Shown one piece after another: positions 22,343-33,083 of a stretch of DNA of 64,000 nucleotides (within the stretch, counting starts at the first letter, position 1; the number at the start of each line of letters is the position of its first letter). The stretch is from NCBI GenBank assembly GCA_047967505.1, contig CM106540.1. One strand, 5' to 3'. Source of the DNA: Dipteris shenzhenensis (lineage: Eukaryota; Polypodiophyta; Polypodiopsida; Gleicheniales). A program made the translations under genes and the position numbers. The notes under the pieces were generated by a model. It did no database searches, was not told the origin of the DNA, and worked only from the letters and a program-made list of their open reading frames with translations.

Positions 22343-24255
22343 CTACGAAGACAATGAGAGGTGTATTCTTGCATTGATGCACTTGACAAGCAAAGCGGGC
22401 AGGACTACTATGCCTTCCCAGAAGAAGCTCTGTTTGACCCTTTTATGAGTCTTGGTGACACTTGTATGTCCAGCCATAGGGGAGGAATGCATTTCTTGCA
22501 AGACCAGCTGCATATATTGTGAGTGTGGCACTAGGTGAATTCTATCCTTGTAACACAACAATCCATTATGCAATTTAAAGTCAGGGTAACTTTGGCATGA
22601 GAGGTCATGCGAATCTAAAATTGTGGCTGTTGCTTTTGAATTTTGCATATACTCTCCTTGTATGCCATGAATCCAATCTCGATAAATGGTAGAGACAGCG
22701 GACAATGTGCACATCTTGGACAAGGCATCTATTCAATGTCAAAATCATAGGACTGCACCGAGGCCAACCATCTCTTTTGCTTAGCAGACAAGATGGGTTG
22801 TGTGAGGAAATGTCCGAGTGTCCTACGTTCAGTTTTGACCTTGATTTTACTCCTATACAGGTAGTGATGCCACTTTTTGAAGGCATGTAGAGTGGCCAAC
22901 ATTTCCTGATCAAAAACATGGAAGTTGAGCTCTTTGGCCTCAAATTTTCTGCTCTCATAAGCTATTACATCATGCTCTTGTCGTAAAACAGCCCCCAAGC
23001 CTTGCTGCTAGCAATTGCTTCCACAATGAATGGCCGTGAGAAGTTAGGGCATACCAACACAGGTGCATGAGTCAAGGCTAATTTCAGGTCTTGAAAACTG
23101 AGTTGTGCTTCTTTTGGTTGTAGAAAGGCATCCTTGTTCAAGAGGTCAGTAAGAGGAGCCCTTCTTGGCAAATTCTCGAATAAGTCTCCTGTAGTAGGCA
23201 AGACCCAAAAAACATCTCAACTAGGTGGGATTTTGGTGTTGTGGCCATTCCCTTATGCATGTCACCTTTGCAGGACCTACTGGAATACCATCTCTACTCA
23301 CAATATGCTCCAAACATTCAACCTCTTTTGCCATGATGTACATTTGCTGGCTTTTGCATAAAGTTGATGCAATCTCAAAATTTCCAGTATTTGTTTGACA
23401 TGTCCAATGTGCTCTTGTTTGTTGTTGTTGTAAATGAGGATGCCATCAAAGAAAATAAGCATGCATCGGAAGAGAAGTGGCTGCAATATTTTGTTCATGA
23501 GTGCTTGGAAGGTGGCTCGTACATTAGTTAACCCAAATGGCATCACCTTGAACTCGTATAGACATTGTTTTGTGCAGAAGGTTGTCTTGTTGTCACCTCC
23601 CTCTTTCTATGTTTTGATCGTAGCTTGGCTATCTTCGTGAAGAACCGAGCACCCTTGAGTTCATCCAACAAATCATTTATCTTCTCTTTTTGGAAATTTG
23701 TTTACCTCTTTTTTTTTCTCTTTCATTTTCTCTTTTATTTTTTGAGTAGATTTTTGGTCTTTAGAACAACAAAAAATCTAAATTTGTATGATTGGACATA
23801 TTCTAGTCTTACAAAGGTATATATAAATCATCAATCTTCTCGATTGGAAATTTGTTTTTTATGGTACCCTTGTTGAGGTCCCTGTAGTCAATGCACATAC
23901 TGTTGGAACCATCTTTCTTTTCTACCAGTAGCATTGGGAGGCAAAGGGAGAGGTGCTATGAGAGATGAAATTCTTCTCTAGCAACTCCCGCACTTGTACA
24001 GCCACTTCCTCCCGTATTACTTTGGAAAGACAGTAGGGGCTTTGTTTATGGGCTTACTGCCAGGTTTTTGAACTATGGCATGATCCACATTCCTCCTTGG
24101 AGGTGGCATATCAGCAAATACATCTGCTCAAAAAATGTGAGAGCTGTCCATATACTTCACCTCAAGAATGCTGCTCGTATGAGCCACTAACATATTTAAT
24201 GCATAAATGGCACTTTCTTTCTTGAGCTCTCGGGCCAACTGCTTTTTTATGTGCA
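22343..24255 (-). mobile_element. Decayed Ty3/gypsy RT-RNase H-integrase (fossil E)
   Basis: Minus strand, pol order reads from high to low coordinates. At 23860-23900 CIDYRDLN-like and KGTIKN.FPI, and at 23640-23680 DDLLDELKGARFF, belong to RT. At 23340-23546 [15 protein letters not shown] and a mutated catalytic box (FFDGILIY for YVDDILIY) follow, then 22965-23200 with RAPLTDLL and FQDLK.ALT.APVL. At 22729-22998 RNase H reads GAVLRQEHDVIAYESRKF and HYLY. At 22343-22620 an integrase zinc region reads LVLQEMHSSPMAGHTSVTKT. It has many stops and is distinct in sequence from copies A, B and C. Its right side is cut by the LTR of copy A at 24260. Confidence 0.75.
23670..23857. repeat. Filler insertion with flanking 33-34 bp duplication
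   Basis: Inside the RT of fossil E, about 34 bases ending 'ttggaaatttgttt' occur at 23670-23703 and again at 23825-23857. Between them are about 120 foreign bases. The first 70 or so ('acctctttttt' to 'caaaaaatct') resemble 32577-32650, inside the 5' LTR of the element at 32032. The flanking repeat is too long for an LTR TSD. Confidence 0.7.
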
Positions 24256-24259
24256 AATT

Positions 24260-24703
24260 TGTTGCGCCACTGTTCTTTCTCCAATCACAGGCATAGGCAC
24301 ATTGATTGTCCTCCCAGCCAACCTCGGTGGTTGCAAGCTCTCCTAAAAATCAAGTGTTACGTGAAGCTCCTGCTTACAAAATTTCACCAAGTCCCAAAAT
24401 TCCCCAGATGGATCTAGTATGCCACATGTCTTCATTCTAGGGTCCCTCCTTAATGCATCATTTACTCCTCTCTTGGGATATCATTGAAACCATTTGTCCC
24501 TAGGCACATTTAATGCATTTAGGTTCCTTTAGCCTTAGATGCACCTAGTCTAGTGCCATATCACCCTCACCTAGGACCTTGACTTGATTTCTTTTTTGAT
24601 CATTTACATGAAGCCCAAAGAAATATAATACAAACATTGATTCTTTAAAGAAAAATGCCGATTGATCGTTTTGAGGTTATGTTACCTCGACTTGAGCGTA
24701 ACA
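24260..24703 (-). repeat. 3' LTR of copy A
   Basis: It aligns with the LTR of copy B (51719-52180) and of copy C (59683-60163) through 'cccagccaac', 'ccctagatgg'-like, 'cacctaggacctt' and 'gag(c/g)(g/a)taaca' landmarks. The terminal bases read TG...CA on both strands (tgttgcg.. / ..gcgtaaca on plus). The left border at 24260 is an inference from alignment with B. Confidence 0.7.
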
Positions 24704-24719
24704 TTCCTTCCCTCTTTAG
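24704..24719 (-). other. Polypurine tract of copy A
   Basis: Minus strand reads 'ctaaagagggaaggaa' immediately before the LTR. The same tract, with small changes, precedes the LTRs of copies B (52181) and C (60164). Confidence 0.75.
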
Positions 24720-25880
24720 GCATCAGCGTCCTCGATGATAAAGTCTGGGAACACTAACCGTAACTGGTATACGGATTCCCAGGTAGCTTTTGATAGAGGT
24801 AGACCATGCCATGCAATCAATCTCGTGGGTATCTTTCGATTGTGTACTTGCATTGTTCCTCGGTCCAGGATTCTTGTTGGTTTGCGTCTTGTATTATCCT
24901 CTATCTCCTGAAACAAAACAACACCCTCGATTAGTGAGTCACCTGTATGTAAAAATTTCTTTAAACGAGAAACATGAAACACTGGGTGCACCTTACAACC
25001 CTGTGGCAATTCTAATTTACAAGCTACCTTGCCTATTCTTTTTAGAATCAATCATGGCTCACAATATTGAGGTGATAATTTAGCACACTCTCATGCAGTC
25101 AAAGACTTAGAGTGCGAAGGAACTCTGAGAAAAACTTTTTCTTCCTCCTTAAATTCTCTAGCGGATCGGTTTTCATCGCATACGCCTTAGCTCTATCCAT
25201 AGCTTGGCGGATGTTAGCTCTCGCAAGTGCTAGCATCTCCCGCATCTGAAACACAAAGTTCGCGGCACTAGGCACTCTCTGAGGTATTCCAAATATAGTT
25301 GGATTCGCTGGTCTATAACCATAGTTCAGCTCAAAAGGACTGAACCCTGCAGAGAAATGTTTTCTATCATTGTAGGCAAATTCTAACAGCGGCTTCACTT
25401 GTCTTATCTATGTTGCCTCAATGACACATATGCTGTAAGCATATCCTCTAAAATTTGGTTGATTCTTGCCGTCTGACCATCCGTTTCTGGATGATCCCCA
25501 CTACTCATTCCCAACTCAGTCCTTAGTGTCTCAAACACCGCTGTCCAAAAATGATCGGTAAGTTTGACATGTTTGTTTGACACTATGGATTTGGGTAATC
25601 CATGCAAACGAAATATATGTCTAATAAACAATCCGCCAATTGCGGCGCACTAACAGACTCTAGTTGTAATGAAGTGAGCCATCTTGGTAAGACGATTAAC
25701 CACCATAAGGATAGAATCATATCCACCTTGTGTCGTAGGCAAGCCTACAATAAAGTCCATGGAAATGTTCTCCCACCCACCTAGTGGTATTTCCAATGGT
25801 TGTAAAAGTCCGGATGGCTTCACCTGTTCTGTCTTACTTACCTGACACGAAAAATAATGTCACATATTCATGAATATGCT
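24716..25880 (-). pseudogene. Copy A integrase and chromodomain-like tail
   Basis: From 25404-25880 the catalytic core is recognisable (RHIFRLHGLPKSIVS, then GDHPETDGQTARINQ). At 25099-25398 LLEFAYNDRKH and GFSPFELNYGYRP are the family box after the third acidic residue. At 24930-25051 LILKRIGKVACKLELPQG and HPVFHVSRLKK are the GPF/Y-type tail. At 24716-24880 RLIAWHGLPLSKATWES resembles the chromodomain core (V.W.G.P..EATWE). Frames shift several times. Confidence 0.75.
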
Positions 25881-26207
25881 TTTTCATCTTTGGCCAAAAG
25901 AAATCTCGCTTCACGAGATCATATGTCTTCTCGACTCCTGGCTATCCTGCACATGGGCTATCATGGCATTCTTGAATGACTCTCTGCCTGAGATCATTCT
26001 GATTAGGTACTACTACCTTGCCATTTCTTTTCAGCATACCATCCCTTATGGCATATCTTGCATAAGTTTGGCCTTTTCTGGATGCTAGGTCATTCTTTTC
26101 CCCGGTTTTAAACACATGAGCCTTAGGTCAAAGGCTCTGGACGAACTCGTTCACTATTTGAGTTTCTCTATTTTTGGTCATTAGAGCACTCTCTAATACC
26201 GTGAAAC

Positions 26208-27480
26208 TCATATTATGCATAATGCGTGACATGCATCATCAACTTTATTATCCTTCCCTCTTCGGTACTGAATCGTCAAGTTAAACTCTTTCATGAGTTT
26301 TGCCCACCTAGCTTGGCGGCCTCTCTTGTCAGGTTGTTTACAAAAATGTTTCAGAGTATCATGATCAACATCAACATAAAACTTTGATCCATACAAGCAA
26401 TGTCTCCATGTTTTCAGAGCATGGACAACAGCATATAACTCTAATTCATGAGTTGGCCAATCTTGTTGAGAGGGAGAAAGCTTCTTGCTTTCAAAGGCTA
26501 CTGGCCTTCCCTCTTATAGGAGAAATGCTCCTATCGCAATGCCACTTGCATCGGTTTTAAGAAAAAACGGTTTCTGGGGATCAACTATTTTTAACACCTG
26601 TCTTGAGACCATAGCTTGTTTTATGGTGTTAAACTTTCATGTTGATTCTGTCCCCATATAAAAGATACTTTAGCTGAGGTCAGATCAGTCAATGGCGATA
26701 CTATCTCGGAATATTCTTTGATATGTCTTCGATAAAATTGAACAAATCCCAAGAATTATTGCAAAGCGGTCAAAGTCTGAGGGATTGGCCAAGTCAGTAT
26801 CGCAGTCACTTTCTTTGGATCCATTTCTACCCCCTCAGGAGTAATTATGAATCCTAAATATTCAAGTCTTACCATACACAGTATAGTTTTTTTTAAATTT
26901 ACATAAAGACTGGCTTTCCTCAAAGTACTGAACACTATTCTTAAGTGTTCGTGATGCTCAGTAATACTTTAATTGAATACCAGAATATCGTCAAAAAAAG
27001 TGTACTACAAACTTTTCGATATACGGACGTAGTAAATCGTTCATAAGCATGACGAATATAGTTGGAGCATTGGTAAGTCCAAAGGGCATTACCAAAAACT
27101 CATAATGTCTAAACCTGCTTTTGAAAGCGGTTTTATGCACATCCTCGGCTCTAATACGGATTTGATGGTAGCCACATTTAAGATCTATCTTACTAAACAT
27201 TACGGCTCCATGTAATGCATCTAGCAAATCATCGATCCGAGCCATCGGATACCTGTGCTTAATAGTGATATTATTCAATGCTCTGTAATCTGTATAGAGG
27301 CGAAAAGTATCATCTTTCTTCTTCTTTAATACCACTGGCGAAGCAAAAGGTGGGAAACTTGGTTGAATCTGCCCCAACTTGAGGTATTCTTCCAGTTGTC
27401 TTTGTACCTCCGCTTCTTCAGTAAAACTCAACCTATAGGGAGGTCTATTTACAGGTTCTACTCCCAGGATGAGTTCAATC
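26208..27480 (-). pseudogene. Copy A reverse transcriptase and RNase H
   Basis: RT reads at 26991-27431: [47 protein letters not shown] and [14 protein letters not shown]. The catalytic YVDD position is broken by a stop (after FVVHFF). At 26208-26396 YVDVDHDTLKHFCKQ and RRGKDNKVDDA are RNase H. A stop-rich region lies between. Confidence 0.8.
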
Positions 27481-27682
27481 AGAGAACTCCTTTGCTATTT
27501 GATCAGCCAGCTTGGCCATCTCTCCATTTTGGACAACATCAGTGCTAGCCGAAGAATCATCAATCGGCTCTACCGATGCTGTACAAAGAAACAAAAACTC
27601 TTCTTGAGCTTTTCGAATTTCCATCACGGAAACCAACGGTCCTTGAGGTATATCTTTTTCACCTCGTAAGACATACATCACA

Positions 27683-29322
27683 TCATTCATCTTGAATTGA
27701 TAAATGTGCTTTTTTATCTATGGCTGGATTTTTCCTAGAATGCCAAGCCTTACCTAGGGTTATGTCTGCATGAGCAAGCTTAGTCATCTCAAAATCAAGC
27801 TTCTCAGCATAGTCCTGAATTCGAAGCTCTAACTGGGTAATCCTTTGGTCCCATACTTCAGTTGAACTTCCGTCTGCCATCCTGGTTGTCTATGCATAGT
27901 CAGATGGGCTAGTCTTTGATTTCAGTCTCTTTACAAGCTTGGAGTTAATTACATTGTGCGTTGACGTTGAGTCAAACAACACAATGACATCATGATTAGC
28001 TACTTGTTCTTTCATCTTAATTAACTCTGTATCATTAAAGGCTGTATACGCCGTTGCTGCGGGCTTTGACAGGATATTATCAGGTGCACTGGTTACTAAC
28101 TTAGCAACAGATACCCAACAAAGATCTCGCTAGCTGAATCTGCATCTGTTCTGCTCTAGGACTTTCCTCCATTCCACGTCGCATTCTGAGACCACCATCT
28201 CAGCCATCCGACGATCTTTGTTTCGTGCACAATCTTTCCAGTGATGAGGTTGAAGGCAATCAAAACACAAGCCTTCTCTCCTCGCTTTTTCCCTTTGCTC
28301 TGAGTTCAAAGAAGACTTCGACCAAAAGCCCGGGCTGCCATTGGTGTTACTTTTCTTTTTATTCCAATGGTGGTACTTGATTTAGGAGTCTCGACTGGTT
28401 TCGCCTGCTTGGCTTGACCACTAGGCTGTGAGGCACTCCCTTTGCTAATCCACTTCTTCTCAAAGTCAGTTTTCTTCGGGTACCCATACTGAGTTCCAAG
28501 CTGCACAAACCCACTTGGTCTGTTTCCTTTTGCATCCTCATAGGTCAGGGCTATGGCAATTGCTTCATCTAGTGTGTTCGCATACTTAGCCTGAACTTCC
28601 ATCTTGATTTGATCATTCAATCCAAAGATAAAATCTTTAACTTAGATTGACTGAGGTAGGGGTTCATCAACCTTCATTACACTTTCTCTGAACTTATGAG
28701 TGTATTCCGCCACCTGTAAATTTTTCTAACGAAGGTTTCGAAATTGATCCCAAGCTCGGGATGCTTCGTCAGGAGGTAGGAAGTGTTTTCTAAATTTCTT
28801 TTTGAACCCCTCCCAAGTAGTGGATGCTACTCCATCTTTCTGTTGTTTTATCCACCACCTATCCGCTGCCTCATTAAACATATGGGTGGCCTCGCGGATT
28901 TGCTTCATATCATTCCTGATTTCACAAATGGCGAAGGCCTTGTCCCATTTGTGTAACGAGGTCTCAATGAGATCGGAACTACGGTCAAACATCCTACCAG
29001 AATACTTTTTTGGCCTATAATTGGCAATATTAGGCACCCTAGCTCTCTTAGGCTCGACCATACGAACACTGGACTCCGATTCCATTGGAGATTTATCTTT
29101 CTCCTCACGAGATGGTCTAGTAGACATACTATGCACCATTTTCCTGAGCTCAGATTGCCCTACATTTGCTTGTAACTATTGCGCTAAAATCTGTTGCAAG
29201 GCATCCTCTAACATTGCAATTCTGCCAGATAGTGTATGACCTGTTGGGCGCGACACCTGCGGGGTTGGTCGGACTCCCGACTCTACGCGATCCATCCTAG
29301 AAGCTTCTTCTTCTACTTCCAT
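27683..29322 (-). pseudogene. Copy A gag and protease
   Basis: Gag begins at ATG 29322 (MEVEEEASRMDRVESG) but hits TAG after about 48 codons. Further gag reads at 28726-29139 (WW.KQQKDGVASTTWEGFKKKF) and 28306-28620. Near 28250 a zinc knuckle region CFDCLQPHHWKDC has eight residues between the second and third Cys, one less than in CX2CX4HX4C. The protease region near 27980 reads VLFDS followed by TSTHNVIN, so the usual DSG is DST. The C-terminal part is at 27683-27880. Confidence 0.75.
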
Positions 29323-29340
29323 TTAGATCAATGGGTGTTT

Positions 29341-29869
29341 AAAAAAATAAATAAATAAGAAAAAATAAAATAATAAAACACCGCTTGAAACTGTTATTAC
29401 AATTCGAAAGTCCAACTTTCAAATTTACAGCTAACCAATCATATATCACACTGTAACCAAAACCACTTTTCCTTGTACTAGGGAAAACTCTTGCAATCCA
29501 AATTGACTTAAACACGGAGGCAAATAAACAAGCATATGCTCCAACAAGGAGCTTTGAAACAAAGCCTGAATGAGCCCAAACGGGGTTGTGGAAGGCCTTG
29601 CAAAGAGGTTAAAAAAAGACTCTGTGTGTGTGTGTGTGTGTGTGTGTTGATCACTCATACTTGACATTTTGTATTTCCACTACCAGGCCAGTCACAGAGA
29701 GACTCCTCCATGCGTCCACTGGGATCCATGTTCACTTTGATCGGACTCTCGATCCAGTTTACAAGAGTTCCTGAACCCACACGGAGCGGAGGTAGACCTT
29801 GCTCAGGTTTCAGCCACTTTGGCTTCAGTGGTGCACGAGGCTGCCATCATATCTTTCCCTACGACTCGA
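29341..29869. other. Border zone between copy A leader and LINE
   Basis: It begins with an AT-rich tract like the leader of copy C, then the TG microsatellite, then GC-richer sequence that may be the endonuclease end of the LINE. No exact border is visible. Confidence 0.35.
29623..29646. repeat. (TG)n microsatellite
   Basis: Twelve TG dinucleotides, located between the leader of copy A and the LINE on the plus strand. Confidence 0.95.
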
Positions 29870-30559
29870 CCCACACATGTCTCGGTTGGGAAGATGCCTT
29901 AGAACCCCTGGTATGATGATGAGTGTAAGGAGATGAGAGCTCACCTCACACGCGAGACACCTGACCTCATTTGAGGCGCATCGCATCTCACATTGGATGA
30001 CACCATGTAAGAAGCGGACTTTTCTCACTCATAGGATTAATGAGGTGGTCGGATTCTTTCGAGGGGGAGACCCGACTATTGGCTGGGGACTTCTATCAGA
30101 GGAAACATGGCCCATTCCCATCATGGACCCAGAGATTTGGCACATATATGCATGCTCCTTATGTAAGAAAACAATACAACGTCTGTGTTGAACAGATAAC
30201 AGGATCTTGTACGCAAGAGAGAAAAGCAGATAGTATGGAGAATAAAAAATTTGATTACTGTAAAATTGATACAATAGATGGCGTTGTCTCTCAACCTTGC
30301 GCTCCTGTGAAAGAAGCTTCGATGGCGTGCTGGAAACAGTAGAGGACAGAGGCTGGATGCTAAGAAATTAGGGTTGCTGTAGCCAGTGATGAAATGGGCT
30401 TCACGGGCTTGCTCTTATATAGCCACCACAAGTAGTCGGTTAGAGCCTGGGTGACCGACCCAGTCCGCCCAAAACGGTCGATTGGGGGTCGGTCCCAAAA
30501 TAGGCCACCGACCACACGATAGAACTGATGTGCAAAATAGAGCAACCCGACCACACGAC

Positions 30560-31321
30560 CATAGTTACCAGCCAAAACAGAAACGGAAGAAACAGAGTTT
30601 TCGAGCCCCGCCAAAACAAAAACGGAAGAAATGGCAATATGATACAATTTATGTATAAAAATTTCTTTTTTATACGTAATATAATTATCAATAGAGTGCA
30701 AATCATACATAATACAAATTACAATTATCTATACTTGAAGCTTCAGCCTTCAAGCATCAATGCATCATTCATGCCTCTATGATTCTAAATTCTTGAATGA
30801 TGCTTCAATAATCTGAAATCAACATGTATCATGAGTCATGACTAACAAGTTTGGCATTACAAGAATCTGAAATTTAGAAGTTTGAAGTACTTTAAACTTA
30901 GCACACAAGTTGAAACTTGAAACTTGAAAGTATCCAATGTCCAGACTCCATAGATGATCATGATTCATGATCCACAAATTTCATGATCATGACTCATGAG
31001 TCATGCAAGACTCAAAATAAAAGCACCCATGGATGATATAAAAAAAAGCAGCAGGACTACTGATTCAAGAGCAAAGGATGGAGGGATGGAGAGAGCTTAG
31101 AGAAGGTGGAGAGAGCAGCAAGGATGCACAAGAGGAGTGGAATGGGCGGGAGGTGGCGAAAGATGGAGCCAGGCGGCGAAATCACGCCTTTGGGGGTTTA
31201 GGGCAAAAACAGGTTTTACAAAACGGCGTGGGTTTAGGGCAAAAACAGGTTTTACAAAACGATCGTTTTCGTTTCGTCGTTTTCGTTTCCGGCCACGAAA
31301 CGGCCGTTTCGTGCAACTATG
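30560..31321. mobile_element. Non-autonomous hAT-like element, 762 bp
   Basis: Ends are inverted: 'catagttac' at 30560 and its partner '(g)caactatg' at 31321. The flanking 8 bases are 'cacacgac' (30552-30559) and 'cacaccac' (31322-31329), a target duplication with one mismatch. Eight-base duplications are a mark of hAT elements. The inside is AT-rich with 'atcatgactcatgagtcatg'-type palindromes, and there is no transposase. It is inserted in the solo LTR, so it is the youngest layer here. The hAT fossil at 44150 has the same CATAGTT end. Confidence 0.8.
31199..31260. repeat. Tandem 34-bp duplication near hAT-like end
   Basis: 'tttagggcaaaaacaggttt' plus 'tacaaaacg' is present at about 31198 and 31232, followed by an AACG/CGTTTC-rich palindromic end (gaaacggccgtttc at 31299-31312). 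This subterminal repeat could be a transposase-binding region by analogy with other hAT elements. Confidence 0.7.
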
Positions 31322-32031
31322 CACACCACCACACGATAGAACCGGTGCACAAAATAGATCATCTGAGGGAAAACGGGTCCCGCAACCCGAGAGTGGGCTG
31401 CCTCGAGAAATGCTCCGTCTACTCTCAGTGCGGCCAGTCATGGGATGCCTTTCTGCACTTGCATGTAGCCTCGTCGGCAGTGTGCCAACTCCGTCCAGCC
31501 ATCAGGCCACACATGGCTCCCATCTGGTGTCTAAACCAAGACCTACCGGATAACCGAGCTACTTAAATGCCTTCTCCTGGGCTTACAAGTAGAGTTAGCT
31601 GGTTCCCGCGTAGTTACACGAGAGTGGAGCATTGATATCTAACACCTTATACGACATCCTAGGTCAGATGCCACCAGATATGTCCTCTATGCCTAGACCC
31701 ACTACTTGTCACTTGTTCATTGCGTAGAATGTGAGGAATGCCTTCCTTCGTCTGCACAACTGGAGAGCACCAAACGATGAGGGGCTACGTAAAGAGCACT
31801 TTGCACATGGACAAGAGGTCTTAGCCCCGGTTCTAGCACAGTTGTTCAACCATGCAGTATGTCATGGATTCCCACCTACTTGTTTTAGCCTACAATGGCT
31901 TAAAATGGGTTACATATATCTTGTATCTTGTTTCATAGACGCGTGAGGTCTCTTGAAGACGTTAGTACACCTTTCTTTCTTTCTTTTTTTTGTTCTCTCT
32001 CTTTCTCCTTTTTTTTTTGGAGGGGTTCTCT

Positions 32032-32858
32032 TGTTGGAAAGGTCACCTCCCCATCTGTAAGCCCCCATATGAGGAGAGCATAGGCGAGGGAGACCTAGGG
32101 CAGTACCCCACAAAAAAGAGAGAAAGGGGCTGCCACATGGACAGCATCATGGCTGTCATGTGGGCAGCACATCTAGAGAAGGTGAAGGAGCAGATCAGTA
32201 GGGAGCTGAATAGCCCGTTTTTCTTTTAGTTTCAAAAGAGAGTTTGTTTGATTATGCTTGTGCTTTCTAAGTTAGAAATGTATTTTTGCCTCTTTGTAGG
32301 AAACGAAACATAAGTGTAAAGGGCCATTTAGTTTAGTTTAGTTTTTTTTTTGGTTTTAAGAGAGAGAGAGAGAGAGAGAGATATTCCAGTTTTTTGGAAG
32401 ATTTTTCTCTTTTGTTTATTTGACGTATTTTAGTAAGCACTGGGTTTGCCCAAGAGACTCTGTGGGTCTTTAGAAACCCAGTATAGCTGCTTATGCTTAG
32501 GCACTGATGACGACATAAGTGTTGCTTTGCTTGCTAAGTATGTCTTCCTTTTGTTTTTCATAAAAGTTTTTGTTTACCTCTTTTTTCTTCCTTTTCATTT
32601 TCTCTTTTATTTTCTGCGTAGATTTTTGATCTTTAGAACCACAAAAAATCTTGGTTTCTCTATTTGGCTGGTTCATTGTCTATTGATGAGTTTGCACATC
32701 TATTCTATGCACATTAAGTTAAGAAGTTTGTGAGCTCCTGGGCTATTCTATTCTATTGATGAGTGTGCACATCTATTCTATTGATGACACTGTGTGAGCT
32801 CGTGGGCTATTCTATCAGTCTTCTGCTGTGCGTACCCTCTATTGGTCTATTTCTAACA
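32032..32858 (+). repeat. 5' LTR of element H
   Basis: Starts TGTTGGAAAGGTCACC and ends ATTTCTAACA just before the PBS. It contains an (AG)n tract at 32359-32381. The middle (about 32220-32660) has no match in the 3' LTR. Part of it (32577-32650) resembles the filler in fossil E at 23704-23775. Confidence 0.85.
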
Positions 32859-32870
32859 TGGTATCAGAGC
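32859..32870 (+). other. Primer binding site, initiator tRNA-Met
   Basis: TGGTATCAGAGC directly follows the LTR end. This is the standard plant PBS complementary to the 3' end of initiator tRNA-Met. Confidence 0.9.
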
Positions 32871-33083
32871 CCAAGTAGGAGGCTCACAGGTTTGGGAGCT
32901 TGAAGGCAGTGACCTTGCTGAAGGAGGACCTTGATTTAGAAGCTCTTAGTAATCGACTTCCACGACTGGAGGACAGTGCCCTTGCGAGAAGGAGGGTGAC
33001 TCAGGTTCAGTCAGGTGCGTTCAGAGTTTTGGTCTACTGAAGATTGAGTTTGATGGACTTTGTTGTGTGGTTTAGCCGCAAAG

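Larger units (their letters stand above)
24260..29340 (-). mobile_element. Chromodomain Ty3/gypsy element, copy A (5'-truncated)
   Basis: The minus-strand order is complete from gag to the 3' LTR: gag (about 28200-29322), protease (about 27700-28130), RT (about 26700-27430), RNase H (about 26208-26650), integrase (about 25099-25880), chromodomain-like end (24716-24900), PPT and LTR (24260-24703). All genes carry stops or shifts. No PBS or second LTR is found right of the gag start; the 5' end is lost somewhere between 29340 and the LINE beginning near 29870. It shares about 4.5 kb of homologous sequence with copy B and parts with copy C. It appears to have inserted next to or into fossil E. 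Confidence 0.85.
30162..31644 (-). mobile_element. Solo copia LTR with TSD CCTTA
   Basis: The LTR ends read TGTTAGATATC ... TTTCTTACA on the minus strand. It is flanked by CCTTA at 30157-30161 and 31645-31649. Without the hAT-like insert and its target duplication it is about 713 bases. It is homologous to the LTRs of the copia element at 44.96-49.85 kb ('gcatcccatgactg', 'tatataagagcaagc', 'caattttacagtaatcaaat'). No PBS or gag adjoins it, so it is a solo LTR left by recombination. A TATATAAG promoter-like motif lies near 30416 (minus strand). Confidence 0.85.
29870..31985 (+). mobile_element. LINE ORF2 fragment, split by an LTR
   Basis: Plus strand. Near 29880-29940 NPWYDDECKEMRAHLTR resembles the segment after the LINE endonuclease. 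It is cut at 30161 and resumes at 31645 with a repeated CCTTA. The right part reads DMSSMPRPTTCHLF, then AFLRLHNWRAPNDEGLRKEHFAHG and LAPVLAQLFNHAVCHGFPPT, the start of a LINE RT domain. It then decays by about 31950. The same family is on the minus strand at 42839-43800, where 'gcatgctccttatatgatgtcct' is uninterrupted and confirms the empty site. Confidence 0.75.

Noticed and set aside
23690-23857. 14-bp TSD of a small transposon in fossil E
   Set aside because: The identical 14 bases are only part of a 33-34 base duplication of RT sequence, so it is not a simple target duplication.
24255-29500. Target duplication AAATT for copy A (24255-24259 and near 29424)
   Set aside because: 'caaattta' near 29424 has no LTR end beside it, so the match is probably chance in AT-rich DNA.
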